The notes below the pieces were generated by a model. That model was not told the origin of the DNA, did no database searches, and worked only from the letters and a program-made list of their open reading frames with translations. A DNA stretch of 64,000 nt from contig DHSO01000023.1 of assembly GCA_002410505.1 (NCBI GenBank), positions 13,681 through 77,680 on the forward strand, given 5' to 3'. The first letter of the stretch is position 1; each line of letters opens with the position of its first letter. Origin of the DNA: Cloacimonetes bacterium UBA5284 (lineage in GTDB: Bacteria; Cloacimonadota; Cloacimonadia; Cloacimonadales; Cloacimonadaceae). Positions 16,946 to 27,100 of this stretch are shown here, one piece after another. Made by a program: the position numbers and the translations under genes.

Positions 16946-17946
16946 TGTTCATCTCCCCGGCTGTCCTCGGTATCAGGATACAGTTGCTTAGTTTCAGGCT
17001 TGTTTTCCGCTTGTAATGTCTGTCCTTTTGTGAGGTTGAAAAAAATCTCTTCCAAGCTGATCTGCTTCGTATAGAGGCTCTCGATTAACCAGCCGTTTTC
17101 GCTTACATAGCGGGATAGATCATGTTTGATTGAGCTATCTGCCGGGCATCGCAATTGCAGCTTGCAATGCGTGTCGTCGAGTTCCATAGCTATCAATTCC
17201 AGCTCCGGATGATAATCCAGAAATTCTTGCAGGTCGATGTCTTCACCTTCCAGTTCCAGCCGTATTTCCTGATAATCGTTGAAGTACTTGTTCAGGTGGT
17301 CGATCTCGTCGTCCACTATGATCTTACCGTTGTTTATGATCAAAACTCTATCGCACAAGGCTTGAACCTCTTGCATGATGTGGGAAGACAGGATCACGGT
17401 CTTCTCCAGTCCCAATTTGCGGATCAAGTCCCTTATCTCGATGATCTGGTTTGGATCCAGGCCGCTGGTGGGTTCGTCCAGGATGAGGATATCGGGATCG
17501 TGCAATATTGCCAGAGCCAAACCTACCCTTTGACGGAAGCCCTTGGACAGGGTTCCGATCTTCTGATGCAGTACGCCATTGAGGCCGCAATTCGCGCTCA
17601 CATATTGACTTCGTTCACGGAATCTGGCCGGAGGCATTTTGCGCAGATCGGCTACGTATTTCATCAATTCCATTACCAGCATATCTTCGTAGAGGGGATT
17701 CTGTTCCGGCAGATAACCGATCTTCGCGCTGGTATCGATTGGGTCTTCATAGATGGATTTGCCATCGATGAGGATGCTGCCACTATCCGGTTTCAGATAG
17801 CTCACCATCATGCGTAAGGTAGTAGTCTTTCCAGCACCATTGGGACCCAGAAAGCCTGTGATGCTACCATTGTTCACGCAAAAGCTGATATTGTCCACGG
17901 CGCATATAGAGCCGAAAGAGCGGCATAGATCTTTTATTTCAATCAT
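16942..17946 (-). CDS. ABC transporter ATP-binding protein (GldA-like)
   Basis: A 334-residue ATPase. Walker A is GPNGAGKTT near residue 34, the signature LSKGFRQRVGLA near 132, Walker B ILILDEPTSGLD near 153, and the switch histidine follows in SSHIMQEV. The C-terminal 110 residues form the extra domain common in GldA/CcmA-type ATPases (EEIFFNLTKG). It powers the permease and GldG-like protein encoded downstream. The adaptor gene lies 20 bases upstream. Confidence 0.93.
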   Translation of the reverse strand: MIEIKDLCRSFGSICAVDNISFCVNNGSITGFLGPNGAGKTTTLRMMVSYLKPDSGSILIDGKSIYEDPIDTSAKIGYLPEQNPLYEDMLVMELMKYVADLRKMPPARFRERSQYVSANCGLNGVLHQKIGTLSKGFRQRVGLALAILHDPDILILDEPTSGLDPNQIIEIRDLIRKLGLEKTVILSSHIMQEVQALCDRVLIINNGKIIVDDEIDHLNKYFNDYQEIRLELEGEDIDLQEFLDYHPELELIAMELDDTHCKLQLRCPADSSIKHDLSRYVSENGWLIESLYTKQISLEEIFFNLTKGQTLQAENKPETKQLYPDTEDSRGDEQ

Positions 17947-17966
17947 GCAGTAATATTCTCCGTGTT

Positions 17967-19115
17967 TTAGAAAAGAGGCATCTTTGTGGCGTTTTCGGGT
18001 TCGGTCAAAAGAATAATATCATTCTCCTTCAAGCCGGAAATCACCTCAACCATCTGAAAGTCGTTGGCTCCCAAGCTTACAAGCGCCGTAGGGGGCATAG
18101 TGCTTTCTTTCTTTTCCGCACTGCTTGCGCCGGAGCTATCTTTCAGATACACGATGTCCTGATTCTTATCATCTGCAAAAACCGCTCCAATTGGAATAAT
18201 AAGTACGTTTTCTCGCGAATCGCCCAAGATGCTGATCTCTGCCGTCATTCCCGGCATAACCTTGTCTCCACGGGCGTTAATGCTTATTTCTACGGGGAAT
18301 ACCTTGGCACTGTTTATGGTGACTGCTTTGGGAGATATCTTGTCGATCCGGCCTTCAAATTCCTCATAGGGCAAAGCGTCCAGCTTGATGCTTCCTGTTT
18401 GTCCCACTTTGAATTTAACGATGTCAACTTCGTTGATATTTGAGCTTACAATCATGTGATTCAGATCCGCAATTTGCATGATGACAGTACCTTCGCCATA
18501 GGTATTCAGGCTGGAACTCACCATCTCCCCTTCATTCACATTGCGCTCTATCACGGTGCCGGAAGTAGTAGCATACATGTGGATCACGGTACCGGGGACG
18601 TCCAAATCGCGGATCATATCGTACTGACGGCTGGCCTGGGCGTACATTATTTCTGCTTCTTGCAGGGCGTCTGCCGCTTTATCGTACTCTTCCTCAGAGA
18701 TGTACTCCATCTCTTTCAGACGGCTTTTATCGGTGAAATCCTTGCGAGCTTGTTCCAGACTCAATTCGGCTCTTTGCAGCGCGGCTTTGGTGTTGAAAAG
18801 AGTGTTTGCCTGATTGTAGTCTGGTTCGATATCGGCGATGATGTCTCCCATATTCACGGTGTCGTTTTCATCCACGTAGAATTTCACTACTTTGCCCGAT
18901 ACCCGGGATTTTTGAGACACAATAGTCTTTGGTTGCACTTCCCCGGTGATCTCCGTGCGGGCTTCGATATTGCCATATTTCACGGTATAAGTATTTGTCT
19001 CAGTCGAGTCTGTAGACGGGACCTGAGTGGATTTTTTCCGGCAGGTGGAAAAGCCGATGATGGCTGCCACGATCAGCACGATAATCAGGATTATCAGGAT
19101 CCGCTTTTTACGCAT
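17967..19115 (-). CDS. HlyD/MacA-type periplasmic adaptor protein
   Basis: A 382-residue membrane-fusion protein: one N-terminal anchor (ILIILIIVLIVAAIIGFS), a lipoyl-like half (VSGKVVKFYVDENDTVNMGDIIADI), a coiled-coil hairpin (about 90-150, ALQRAELSLEQARKDF), the second lipoyl half (TSGTVIERNVNEGEMVSS) and beta-barrel domains. MacA-type adaptors connect an inner-membrane ABC exporter to an outer-membrane channel. I start at 19115, after GAGAGGAATT. It is the first gene of the transporter operon; no TolC-like gene follows. Confidence 0.88.
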   Translation of the reverse strand: MRKKRILIILIIVLIVAAIIGFSTCRKKSTQVPSTDSTETNTYTVKYGNIEARTEITGEVQPKTIVSQKSRVSGKVVKFYVDENDTVNMGDIIADIEPDYNQANTLFNTKAALQRAELSLEQARKDFTDKSRLKEMEYISEEEYDKAADALQEAEIMYAQASRQYDMIRDLDVPGTVIHMYATTSGTVIERNVNEGEMVSSSLNTYGEGTVIMQIADLNHMIVSSNINEVDIVKFKVGQTGSIKLDALPYEEFEGRIDKISPKAVTINSAKVFPVEISINARGDKVMPGMTAEISILGDSRENVLIIPIGAVFADDKNQDIVYLKDSSGASSAEKKESTMPPTALVSLGANDFQMVEVISGLKENDIILLTEPENATKMPLF

Positions 19116-19240
19116 AATTCCTCTCTTCAATGAAATGGCATAATAGTAGTTACACGACAATTCGGGGCAGCAAAAATGTCAATCAAAAAGCCTCGGTTGC
19201 CGGTGATGTTAGCTTTGTCATGGTTGATTGGGAAGGTTCT

Positions 19241-19666
19241 CTACCATTGCTGATTGCCGTAAATCAGCCAGGTTCCGTTGGAACGGAAAAAGTATGAAAA
19301 GTATCCGCTGTCTTCCGGTTCATTGAAGGTTACGTTTTCTATGCTGGACCGGTAGTGATCCCGAGTGTGTGCCACCGCGTAATCTCCATTTATGTCTATG
19401 AAGATGACCTCGATTTCCAAGAGCTGAAAGCGGTCGCGGCGGCGGTTGATCTCTTCGTTCAGATGATAGGATATTTTTCCATTGTGGCGGTATTCCTGAT
19501 GTACGTGATCCATGATACCGAAGGTGTTGCCCAGGTTGAAATCCATTGAAACATCGTATAGTATGTCGCGGATCTCTTTCTGGGAGAGACTTTCTTCGTT
19601 GTCCAGATCACAACTCAGCAAGAATAGGCTGAGTAACATGATTATGGCAAAGGAGGCTTTCATCAT
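19241..19666 (-). CDS. Small lipoprotein, possibly NTF2-like
   Basis: A 141-residue predicted lipoprotein; MKASFAIIMLLSLFLLSCDL gives a lipobox LLSC with Cys at 19. The mature part (LYDVSMDFNLGNTFGIMDHVHQEYRHNG ... NGTWLIYGNQQW) has the layout of SnoaL/NTF2-like domains: an early helix, then strands ending in W-L-I-Y. No function can be given. Overlaps the methyltransferase gene by four bases. Confidence 0.6.
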   Translation of the reverse strand: MMKASFAIIMLLSLFLLSCDLDNEESLSQKEIRDILYDVSMDFNLGNTFGIMDHVHQEYRHNGKISYHLNEEINRRRDRFQLLEIEVIFIDINGDYAVAHTRDHYRSSIENVTFNEPEDSGYFSYFFRSNGTWLIYGNQQW

Positions 19667-20985
19667 GTCTTTTCTAGTACGGCGAGGGTCTCGATATGCC
19701 AGGTATTGGGAAACATATCGAAGCCGCTGAGGCTGAGGAGATTATACCTACCATCATGCATCAGGATCTTGAGATCTCGCGCCAGACTCATGGGTGAACA
19801 ACTGAGATATATAATACGGGGGATGCCGGCTTTTCGGATGTTCCACAAAGAGCTTTCGGGAACCCCGCTGCGGGGCGGATCCAGAATGATGCAATCCGCT
19901 GTAAAAGTAGCATTTAGTTCTTCAAATTTCTGTTCGAATTTGCCACAGACATATTTTGCCCGGTCAAATCCGTTGTTTTCGGCATTCTTTTTGGCGTCCT
20001 GCACGGCTTCCGGGATCTCTTCAATGCCCAATAATTCTGAAATCTCGCCGGCTATGCCCAGACCGATGGCGCCGATTCCACAATAGGCATCGATCACCTT
20101 GTAATCCGGCTTCACCCAGGCACGCATGGCACACAGGATTTTCTCCATGCAGCCGCTATTGATCTGCCAGAAGCTCTTGTAATTGATCTCAAAACGAATG
20201 TCTGAAAGAATGTCGTTGAGATAGCTTTTGCCATACAGCAGCTTGTCTTCTTTACCCAAGATCACGTTGGTCTTGTCCCGATTGATGTTTTGCACAATGC
20301 CGCAAATCTGAGGGAAAGCGCTTGTGATGCCGTGAACGATGGTTTTGGAAAATGGCAAACGTGCACTCCGGCACACCAGAATCAGCAGGATTTCGCTCTG
20401 ATCTCGGTTGCAACGCAGGCCGATGTGACGCAGACAACCGCTGTGATCAAGCTCATTGTAGGGCTCCACTTTTGCCTTTTGGCACAATTGCATTAAGGTT
20501 CCGGCAATATCGTCAAATACGGGCGGGTGATTCAGACATCTCTCATGCGGCACGATACTGTGGCTGTAGCGGGCATAGATGCCATAGGATTGTAGCCCGA
20601 CCGGCATAAACACCTTATTGCGGTAATTTCGATCCAGTTCCGATGCTTCCATCCCACCGTATACATCGAGTTGATCCTTGAAAAGCTCACGTAGCAGTAT
20701 ATCTTTGTATTGCAATTGGGTATGGTAATCTAACATCAGCCAGTCACAGCCGCCGCAGGGTTCATCAGCTTCGAAAGCCTCGCAGCCGGATGGGATCACT
20801 CCGGGGCCACGTTCAAGATACTTTGTTACCTTGGCAAAGGCATGATCTTTCTTGTTCAGATAGATTTGGGCGTCCACTGTGTCTCCGACGGCGGTGTTTG
20901 CCACAAAGATCGCTTTGCCATCATGGAAGCCTAGGCCCATACCGCCCATTGCGATCTTTTCTATCTTCAGGTGTTCGATATACAT
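19663..20985 (-). CDS. 23S rRNA/tRNA (uracil-5-)-methyltransferase, RlmD/TrmA family
   Basis: A 440-residue SAM-dependent RNA m5U methyltransferase. A TRAM domain fills the N-terminus (IEKIAMGGMGLGFHDGKAIFV), four cysteines for a [4Fe-4S] cluster follow (SGCEAF, EPCGGCDW, HERCLNH), and the C-terminal Rossmann domain shows DAYCGIGAIGLGIA, LDPPRSGVPE and the catalytic cysteine in YLSCSPMSLARDL. The family includes RlmD, RlmC and related enzymes, and paralogue choice cannot be made here. Its start codon shares one base with the htpX stop. Confidence 0.9.
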   Translation of the reverse strand: MYIEHLKIEKIAMGGMGLGFHDGKAIFVANTAVGDTVDAQIYLNKKDHAFAKVTKYLERGPGVIPSGCEAFEADEPCGGCDWLMLDYHTQLQYKDILLRELFKDQLDVYGGMEASELDRNYRNKVFMPVGLQSYGIYARYSHSIVPHERCLNHPPVFDDIAGTLMQLCQKAKVEPYNELDHSGCLRHIGLRCNRDQSEILLILVCRSARLPFSKTIVHGITSAFPQICGIVQNINRDKTNVILGKEDKLLYGKSYLNDILSDIRFEINYKSFWQINSGCMEKILCAMRAWVKPDYKVIDAYCGIGAIGLGIAGEISELLGIEEIPEAVQDAKKNAENNGFDRAKYVCGKFEQKFEELNATFTADCIILDPPRSGVPESSLWNIRKAGIPRIIYLSCSPMSLARDLKILMHDGRYNLLSLSGFDMFPNTWHIETLAVLEKT

Positions 20986-21854
20986 CAGATATTCCTCAAG
21001 CGCTCAATTCTGTCGCTGATAGAAGGGTGAGTAGCAAACAGAGATGCGGTTTTCTTGCTGTTGATTTTGGCCATAGCAAAGCTATCCTGGCGTTTATCCG
21101 GGTTATAATGGCGATCGATCTTTACCAGTGCAGCGATCATATCGTCCGGATTGGTGAGATTTGCCGCTCCGCGATCCGCACGGTATTCCCTGTATCGGGA
21201 GTAATAAGAAGCGGGGATCATCGCCAAAAACATCAGCACATTTTGCAAAAAAATCACAGTAAGATAATAGCCAAAGTATCCTAATCCTCCACGTCCGCGA
21301 TCGCCTCGCAGAGCGCTGTCCAAAATCGTGGCAACGATGCGCGCGCCAAACATCACGAAGGTATTGATCAGGCCCATTACCAGAGTCATGGAAACCATGT
21401 CTCCTTCGGATACATGGGTCATTTCGTGTGCTGCCACGGCGGCGATTTCCGCTTCGTCCAGATTACTCAGCAGACCTGTGGAAAAGGCGATCAGAGAACT
21501 ATTCCTCGAAGCTCCGGTAGCAAAGGCGTTCACGTCGTTTGAAGCGTAAATGCCCACTTCCGGGGTCCTCACTCCGGCTGATTGCGCCAGAGCCTGCACG
21601 GTTTCATAGATATATCGGGACCGGCTGTCTTGCACAGAGGCATCGATCAATTGTATCTTATAGGCCTTCTTGGCCATGAACTTGCTGAGTGCCAGAGAGA
21701 TGAAAGATCCCGCGAAACCAAATATAACACAGAAGATAAGCAGGCTATATACCTGATTCTTCGGCATCGGCACAAAAGCGAGAATTATGCTCAACATGGA
21801 CACTACCAAGAGGTTCAGTAACAGGTAGAATCCTATGCGTTTAAGTCCTTTCAT
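20985..21854 (-). CDS. htpX: Membrane zinc metalloprotease HtpX
   Basis: A 289-residue inner-membrane quality-control protease. Zinc ligands H143 and H147 with catalytic E144 are in HEMTH, and the third ligand is expected in the EYRADRGAA segment. Four hydrophobic segments surround the catalytic region (about 10-27, 35-55, 157-176, 188-208). The FATGASRNSSLIAFSTGLL stretch is typical. The start is preceded by CAAGGAGGATAA. First gene of a small operon with the RNA methyltransferase and a lipoprotein. Confidence 0.95.
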   Translation of the reverse strand: MKGLKRIGFYLLLNLLVVSMLSIILAFVPMPKNQVYSLLIFCVIFGFAGSFISLALSKFMAKKAYKIQLIDASVQDSRSRYIYETVQALAQSAGVRTPEVGIYASNDVNAFATGASRNSSLIAFSTGLLSNLDEAEIAAVAAHEMTHVSEGDMVSMTLVMGLINTFVMFGARIVATILDSALRGDRGRGGLGYFGYYLTVIFLQNVLMFLAMIPASYYSRYREYRADRGAANLTNPDDMIAALVKIDRHYNPDKRQDSFAMAKINSKKTASLFATHPSISDRIERLRNI

Positions 21855-22027
21855 TTATCCTCCTTGTTTATCTGAAAGCATTTTATTGTGGCTGCCTGTG
21901 GATGGCAAGCAAAAAATGTGGATTCGAATCATCAGCGTATCTAAATACGTCCACAAGCCATCTTGAACAGCGCCCGACAATGGAACACAGTCTTCGTGAA
22001 ACGTAGCTGCTTCTACAGATGTGGCGG

Positions 22028-23701
22028 CTAGTTGGAGAGGCTGAGATTGTTGAATTTATTGATATTGATCTCTTTGGCTTCAGTTTCTATGAATTGCACT
22101 CTCACTTTGTCTCCGGAGCCTGTAAGCGGCAGATAGGAACTTAAGTTACTCGTGGCAACAAATATATATCCCGGTCGGCTGTCCAGTGAGAAATGGTAGT
22201 AGCTTCTGCCATCTTTCACGTCTGTAGCGATACGAACGATATTTCCTTCCAGGAGGCTCATGCTATCTTGAATAAGGGCATTATCCGCACTGCCGGAGGT
22301 GGCAAGATTCATTTGGTAACTCTCTCTGGCGCTTTTCACTGTTTCACCCACACCCACCAGGGAGAAATCGCTTACAGAAACGAAGCAATACATCTTCACC
22401 AAGCCCGCGGCGTCTTTCAGGGTCATAAAGTATGTGGGTACATTATCCAGATTTGCCAGGATTGGGAAGGTGGCGTAGTACTTAAATTGCTGTACTTTGC
22501 CCTCGGCTGAGCGCATGGCGGCATGTTCAGTAGCGCCGGAGATCAAGTATAGGGAAGTGTTTTTATTGCGGGTATTCGTAAGAACAAACCCCACCGTTCC
22601 TTCATCCGCACCCACGCTGGACATTCCGGTGTAAAAATAGCTGCGTCCGTCATCACTGTATATCACATTGTAACCGGCAGTGGTAGAAAGCATATCTCTT
22701 TTGCCGAACAGCGTGTTCCAAAATCCACGCACGTACTTGCCCCACCAGTTCAGCTGCGGTATCACAAAATATGATGGTTGCACGCGATCCACCCAATCCG
22801 GGATCAATTCGTCGCTAAAGCCCTTTTCTGTCTTGATTAGCGGGTAGTAGTCGATATCTCCGGTGCACGCGTGAACGGTTACCAGGCCCAGGGCTTCATT
22901 GCCGCGGATGCCGATTTTCTTGGAATATAAAGTGATGGTCCAGTAAGGCTCCCCGTTGTCGTCGATCTCAAAGGTATCTCCCGCCATGGCTACGCCGGTG
23001 ATGCCGGCAAGATACATATGTCGCTTCAGGTCCTGATTGAAGAAAGAATTGCTTTGATACTTGATGTTCAAAGCCTTCCCGTTCACTTCACGGATAAAGC
23101 GGATGTCTTGGGAGTTGGTAGCCGATACCATGATGTATCCCGGTGTGCCTTGATCCGTGTTTACCAGCCATTTAAAGAAACCGCTGTGCAAAAGTGGAAC
23201 CACCCAATAGAGCTTGCTGTCCACCATCTGGATGGTAGGAGTGCCCAATACCACGCGGCTACCAAGCGCAAAATCTTCGCCCAGCTTTTTCTCTGCCAAA
23301 GAAGCCGCAAAATACTGATCAATAATGGGTACGCGGCTCATGTCGATGGGAGATACCATCCGGGAAAAATCACTTTCCTGCACCTTGCCGATCAAATCTC
23401 GGTATTTGCTGCTAACAAACAGTGGGCTGAAAATCAGCGGTAAAATAATGAGCAGAACCAGCATGACAGCATAGAAAAACGTAAGCCCTTTGCGCAGTTT
23501 GCTGATTCCCCACAGCGGCAGCAATACAATAGCAAGGGCTGGAATCCAGCTCAAAAACTTCAGATTCAGAACCGGAAGATGAAAATAAAGCACATAAGCC
23601 ACAAGCAACAGACTGCAGATCGCAGCAAGCCATGGCTTCATACGAAAGGCGTTTATGTCGACATTGATCTTTGTCCCCTTGGGAATATTTGGCTGATTCA
23701 T
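22028..23701 (-). CDS. Unrecognised 557-residue membrane protein with large extracytoplasmic domain
   Basis: I do not recognise this protein. Three membrane segments occupy roughly residues 22-90 (WLAAICSLLLVAYVLYF; FLSWIPALAIVLLPLWG; FFYAVMLVLLIILPLIF). The remaining 460 residues form a beta-rich domain with two similar halves (GSRVVLGTPTIQMVDSKLYW... and YNVIYSDDGRSYFYTGM...). Its conserved-looking elements (GTPGYIMV, IPQLNWWGKYVRGFW) suggest a real, maintained gene. I start at 23701 because AAAGGAGCTGCC precedes that ATG; the in-frame ATG 15 bases upstream has no such site. It stands alone between two gaps. Confidence 0.6.
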   Translation of the reverse strand: MNQPNIPKGTKINVDINAFRMKPWLAAICSLLLVAYVLYFHLPVLNLKFLSWIPALAIVLLPLWGISKLRKGLTFFYAVMLVLLIILPLIFSPLFVSSKYRDLIGKVQESDFSRMVSPIDMSRVPIIDQYFAASLAEKKLGEDFALGSRVVLGTPTIQMVDSKLYWVVPLLHSGFFKWLVNTDQGTPGYIMVSATNSQDIRFIREVNGKALNIKYQSNSFFNQDLKRHMYLAGITGVAMAGDTFEIDDNGEPYWTITLYSKKIGIRGNEALGLVTVHACTGDIDYYPLIKTEKGFSDELIPDWVDRVQPSYFVIPQLNWWGKYVRGFWNTLFGKRDMLSTTAGYNVIYSDDGRSYFYTGMSSVGADEGTVGFVLTNTRNKNTSLYLISGATEHAAMRSAEGKVQQFKYYATFPILANLDNVPTYFMTLKDAAGLVKMYCFVSVSDFSLVGVGETVKSARESYQMNLATSGSADNALIQDSMSLLEGNIVRIATDVKDGRSYYHFSLDSRPGYIFVATSNLSSYLPLTGSGDKVRVQFIETEAKEININKFNNLSLSN

Positions 23702-24178
23702 GGCAGCTCCTTTCAATAATTTGTTAGATATGAACGCCGGGGCCTCATATCTGTCAAATACTTTTTTGAGCCGGATTAATTTCTTGAATTAAAAAAGCTT
23801 AGCGCATGGGGATCACGCCCTAAGGATTGATTGCACAGCTTGACGCTATAGGCGATGATAATGGGAGATAAGGCGAGTCTTTCATGTGTTACGGCATGGT
23901 TTTTCCCCAATTTTGCTATCACGCCTTCCCCGGATTGTTTACATAGCCATTTGCCTTATACGTTGTGTGTTCAAAAACAATAAAATGCCGGCTGAGCGCC
24001 TTAGTCCGATGAGGTGATCGGGGTAATTCTTTTGACCGGTCAGAACAGCACTTAAGTAGAAAAGAGCTTTGATTATTGCCCGTTAAAAAACGAGTAAAAT
24101 GATCATAACTAAACAAATCTATTGACAAAATAGCTGCATGGAGGTCCTTAATTCCAGATTAATATAAAAGGATGCAAA
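23702..24178. other. Divergent intergenic region, 477 bases
   Basis: The region between the 557-residue membrane protein and the SNF2 gene. It contains a candidate -35 element with an inverted repeat on the minus side (23727-23757). On the plus side it is AT-rich, and an AAGGA ribosome-binding site lies just before 24179. I see no gene or structured RNA in the remainder. Confidence 0.5.
23727..23757 (-). promoter_or_regulatory. Candidate -35 element with inverted repeat
   Basis: On the minus strand TTGACA (23757-23752) is followed immediately by GATATGA-N11-TCATATC, a perfect seven-base inverted repeat (23727-23751) that fills the expected promoter spacer. The -10 element is poor, so this may be an activator- or repressor-controlled promoter for the membrane protein that starts at 23701. 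Confidence 0.35.
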
Positions 24179-27100
24179 ATGGCTCGGCTTTTCAGCAAGG
24201 ACTACCACGACAAATCCAACAGTTGGTATTTCAACCATGCTATTATTCTGCTTGAAGATGGCGATTTGTGGTATTGGCACACCCTGGACGAATCTGATAA
24301 TGTGCTCTTTCGCTTTTACCCCACCAGAGACAAACGCGAGTATTTCAGTGCCTGGGTGGAAGTGCTATACGATCCCCGCGAGCAACGCATCCTCAGCTTC
24401 CGGTGTGCCGAATGCGCTCAAGACGAAAGCTGCCGTCACTATCTTTCTCTCTTGCGTTATGCCTACAATTTTATCTCCGATGACATCTTGAAAGAAGAAC
24501 CGGTGCAGACCTGTGATTCGGACAGTCTGAGGGGGAATCTTCGCTGGATCAGCAACTCCCACAGCTTCAAGCTTCTTTTTGAAGGCATCTACAATCCCGG
24601 CACCTCAAAGATCCGAATCTACCATCAGGGCTTGGAAGATGTGGATGTTCCGGGCTTGTTGAAGATGATGAAAGATGGCGAGGAGGTGAGTGACTATATT
24701 AGGGAAAACTACCGGGTGTTCGATAGCTATCAACTAGCTTTTTTTGAGTATATCGCCAAATCCGGATTACATTACAGTGCGAAGAATTCGTATTGGTCGC
24801 TGCCGAAAACACAATTTGCTGATCTGCTGCTGCATCTGGAGCACATGCCCGGGCGTCTCTTTGTGAAAGAAACCGATGAAGAGCTTGCCTTTGTGTCTCA
24901 AGCTTATCCTTTGGCTTTGCGCATCGAGAGAGCCGGCAAAAAAAATTACTCCCTCACCCCCGTACTGGTTGATGAACTCTCAGCCTGGTATTCGGGCTAT
25001 CCCACCTGGCTGTTTTTTCGCAACAAAATCCACAAAACGTGGCTCCCATTCAAGGAAGAAGTAAGCAATGCCATATTCAAGCGCGAAATGCAGATCATGC
25101 CAAACGACCTGGTGTATTATCGCAGCGTGGTACACAACGAGCTTGCGGAGCACGGCATATATCTGGATTTCAGCGAAGACATCGAACTGCCCCGCGTGAT
25201 GGATAGCCACCCCAAAGGCAGGCTCTATGTAAAAGAAATGGGAGAAGATATACTCATCGACGGTTTCTGGGTCTATCAAGATAGGTATGAATTGCCCATC
25301 GGCATGTTGAAATACGGTAAGCCATTGGTGTATAGTACATATCGCGGTAGCGACGCGGAGGACAAAATGTGGTTTTATCTCTCTCCCTATCTGCAGGACA
25401 AAGCTCAGGCTTTGCTGGATATGCTGCCTCCTCCTCAAGTCAATCAACTGGAACAAAACTCACAATTAGTATTTCGAAACCAAGATTTTGCCGCTCTGCA
25501 AAAGGCGGTGTTTCGCATCGATGAAGAGGATTGGGAACTGATAATCGATGATAGCTTGAACCGTAGATCCATTATGAAGATCCATCTGGAGGCCGATATT
25601 CAAGTGCAAAGAACGGAGGATATTGATTGGTTCAGCTACGAGGTAAGCTATCGCCACAAAGATCTGCGTTTCAGTCATGATGAGCTTGCTCGCTATTTCA
25701 AATCCAAAGACGAGTTTTTGCACACCTTGGATGGCAGAATCTTCTTCATCAGCAATCCTCAAATCTTTGCTGAAGTAGATCAACTTCTGGCTCGCAGCGT
25801 GCAAGATACAGATACCGTGTATCGGGCACGCATCCTGAACCTGCCCTATTATCATCGATTGAGAGAAGAAAACCCTGCCTTCAAGATCATGGGCGACGAC
25901 TTTCTGGAAAACCTGTCTGAAGATCTTCACGAGCGCAAACTAAAGCGCAATCCGGATTTACCATCATATCTGCAAACGATTCTGCGTGGATATCAGAAGG
26001 CAGGGGTGGCATGGTTGTCTATGCTGAAACACTATCGTTTGAACGGTATACTGGCAGATGAAATGGGCTTGGGCAAGACCATTCAGGCTCTCGCCATGAT
26101 CGCCATGGCTCCGGAAGGCAGCGTCAATTTGGTGATTTGCCCCAAAACCCTCCTCTACAACTGGGCTGGCGAGATAGAGAAGTTCCATACAAATATCCCC
26201 TACGCCATTGTCGAAGGCAGCAAAGCCAACCGGATCGAGCTGCTACAGAATCCCAATATCCGCTTGTACATAATGAGTTATTCGATGGTCTCCAGTGATG
26301 CCGCTCAATTAAAAAAAATGCATTTCGACTGGCTGATCCTGGATGAAGCCCAGAATATCAAGAATGTCTCCGCGCAACGGACAAAGGCGATCAAGAAACT
26401 GAATTCAAACTACCGTCTGGCCCTTTCCGGAACTCCCATCGAAAACAATCTAACCGAATTGTGGAGCATCATGGATTTCCTGATGCCGGGATATCTGGGC
26501 AGTCTTAAAAGCTTTAAGGACAGGTATCTAAAGCCGGAAGACGATCATGAAGCCAGACAAGCTTTGCATCGGCTCAGTTCCCCCTTCCTGCTGCGCCGCG
26601 TAAAAAAGGAAGTGCTATTGGAATTGCCGGATAAGCAGGAACAGATATCTTGGTGCAAGATGAGCCCCATTCAGGAAAAATTGTATCTGCAGATTCTGGA
26701 TACCGTACAAAAGAAATTAATGCCGGGTGCTCCCGAAGAAATGAGCTATGTTCACATCCTGGCGGCACTTACAAAGTTGCGGCAAGTGTGCAACCATCCG
26801 CATCTGGCAAACAGTGATGTCCTGCCTGTGCCCGAACTATCGGCAAAACTGGAGATGCTGGTAGAACTGGTGCAAGACGCAATCTCTGCCGGACACAAGA
26901 TTCTGGTCTTTTCTCAGTTCGTGCAGATGTTGCAAATCATTCGTAAGGTCTTTGATGATTTGGCGATAAGCTACAGCTATCTGGATGGCAAAACTAGAGA
27001 TCGTGCGGAGCAGGTGAAGGCATTTGAGAGCAATGATGATATCCGCCTGTTTTTGATTAGTCTGAAGACGGGTGGCACCGGATTGAACCTTACTGCCGCG

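Noticed and set aside
21905..21940. Possible tRNA: ATTCGAAT-like T-loop
   Set aside because: The flanking bases do not form a T-stem, and there is no acceptor stem or anticodon arm on either strand.
23919..24128. 69-codon minus-strand open frame in the SNF2 upstream gap
   Set aside because: No ribosome-binding site, no features, and biased composition only from AT-rich sequence.
24122..24165. SNF2 promoter at TTGACA (24122)
   Set aside because: No acceptable -10 lies at 16-18 bases; the TAATAT further on is 32 bases away.
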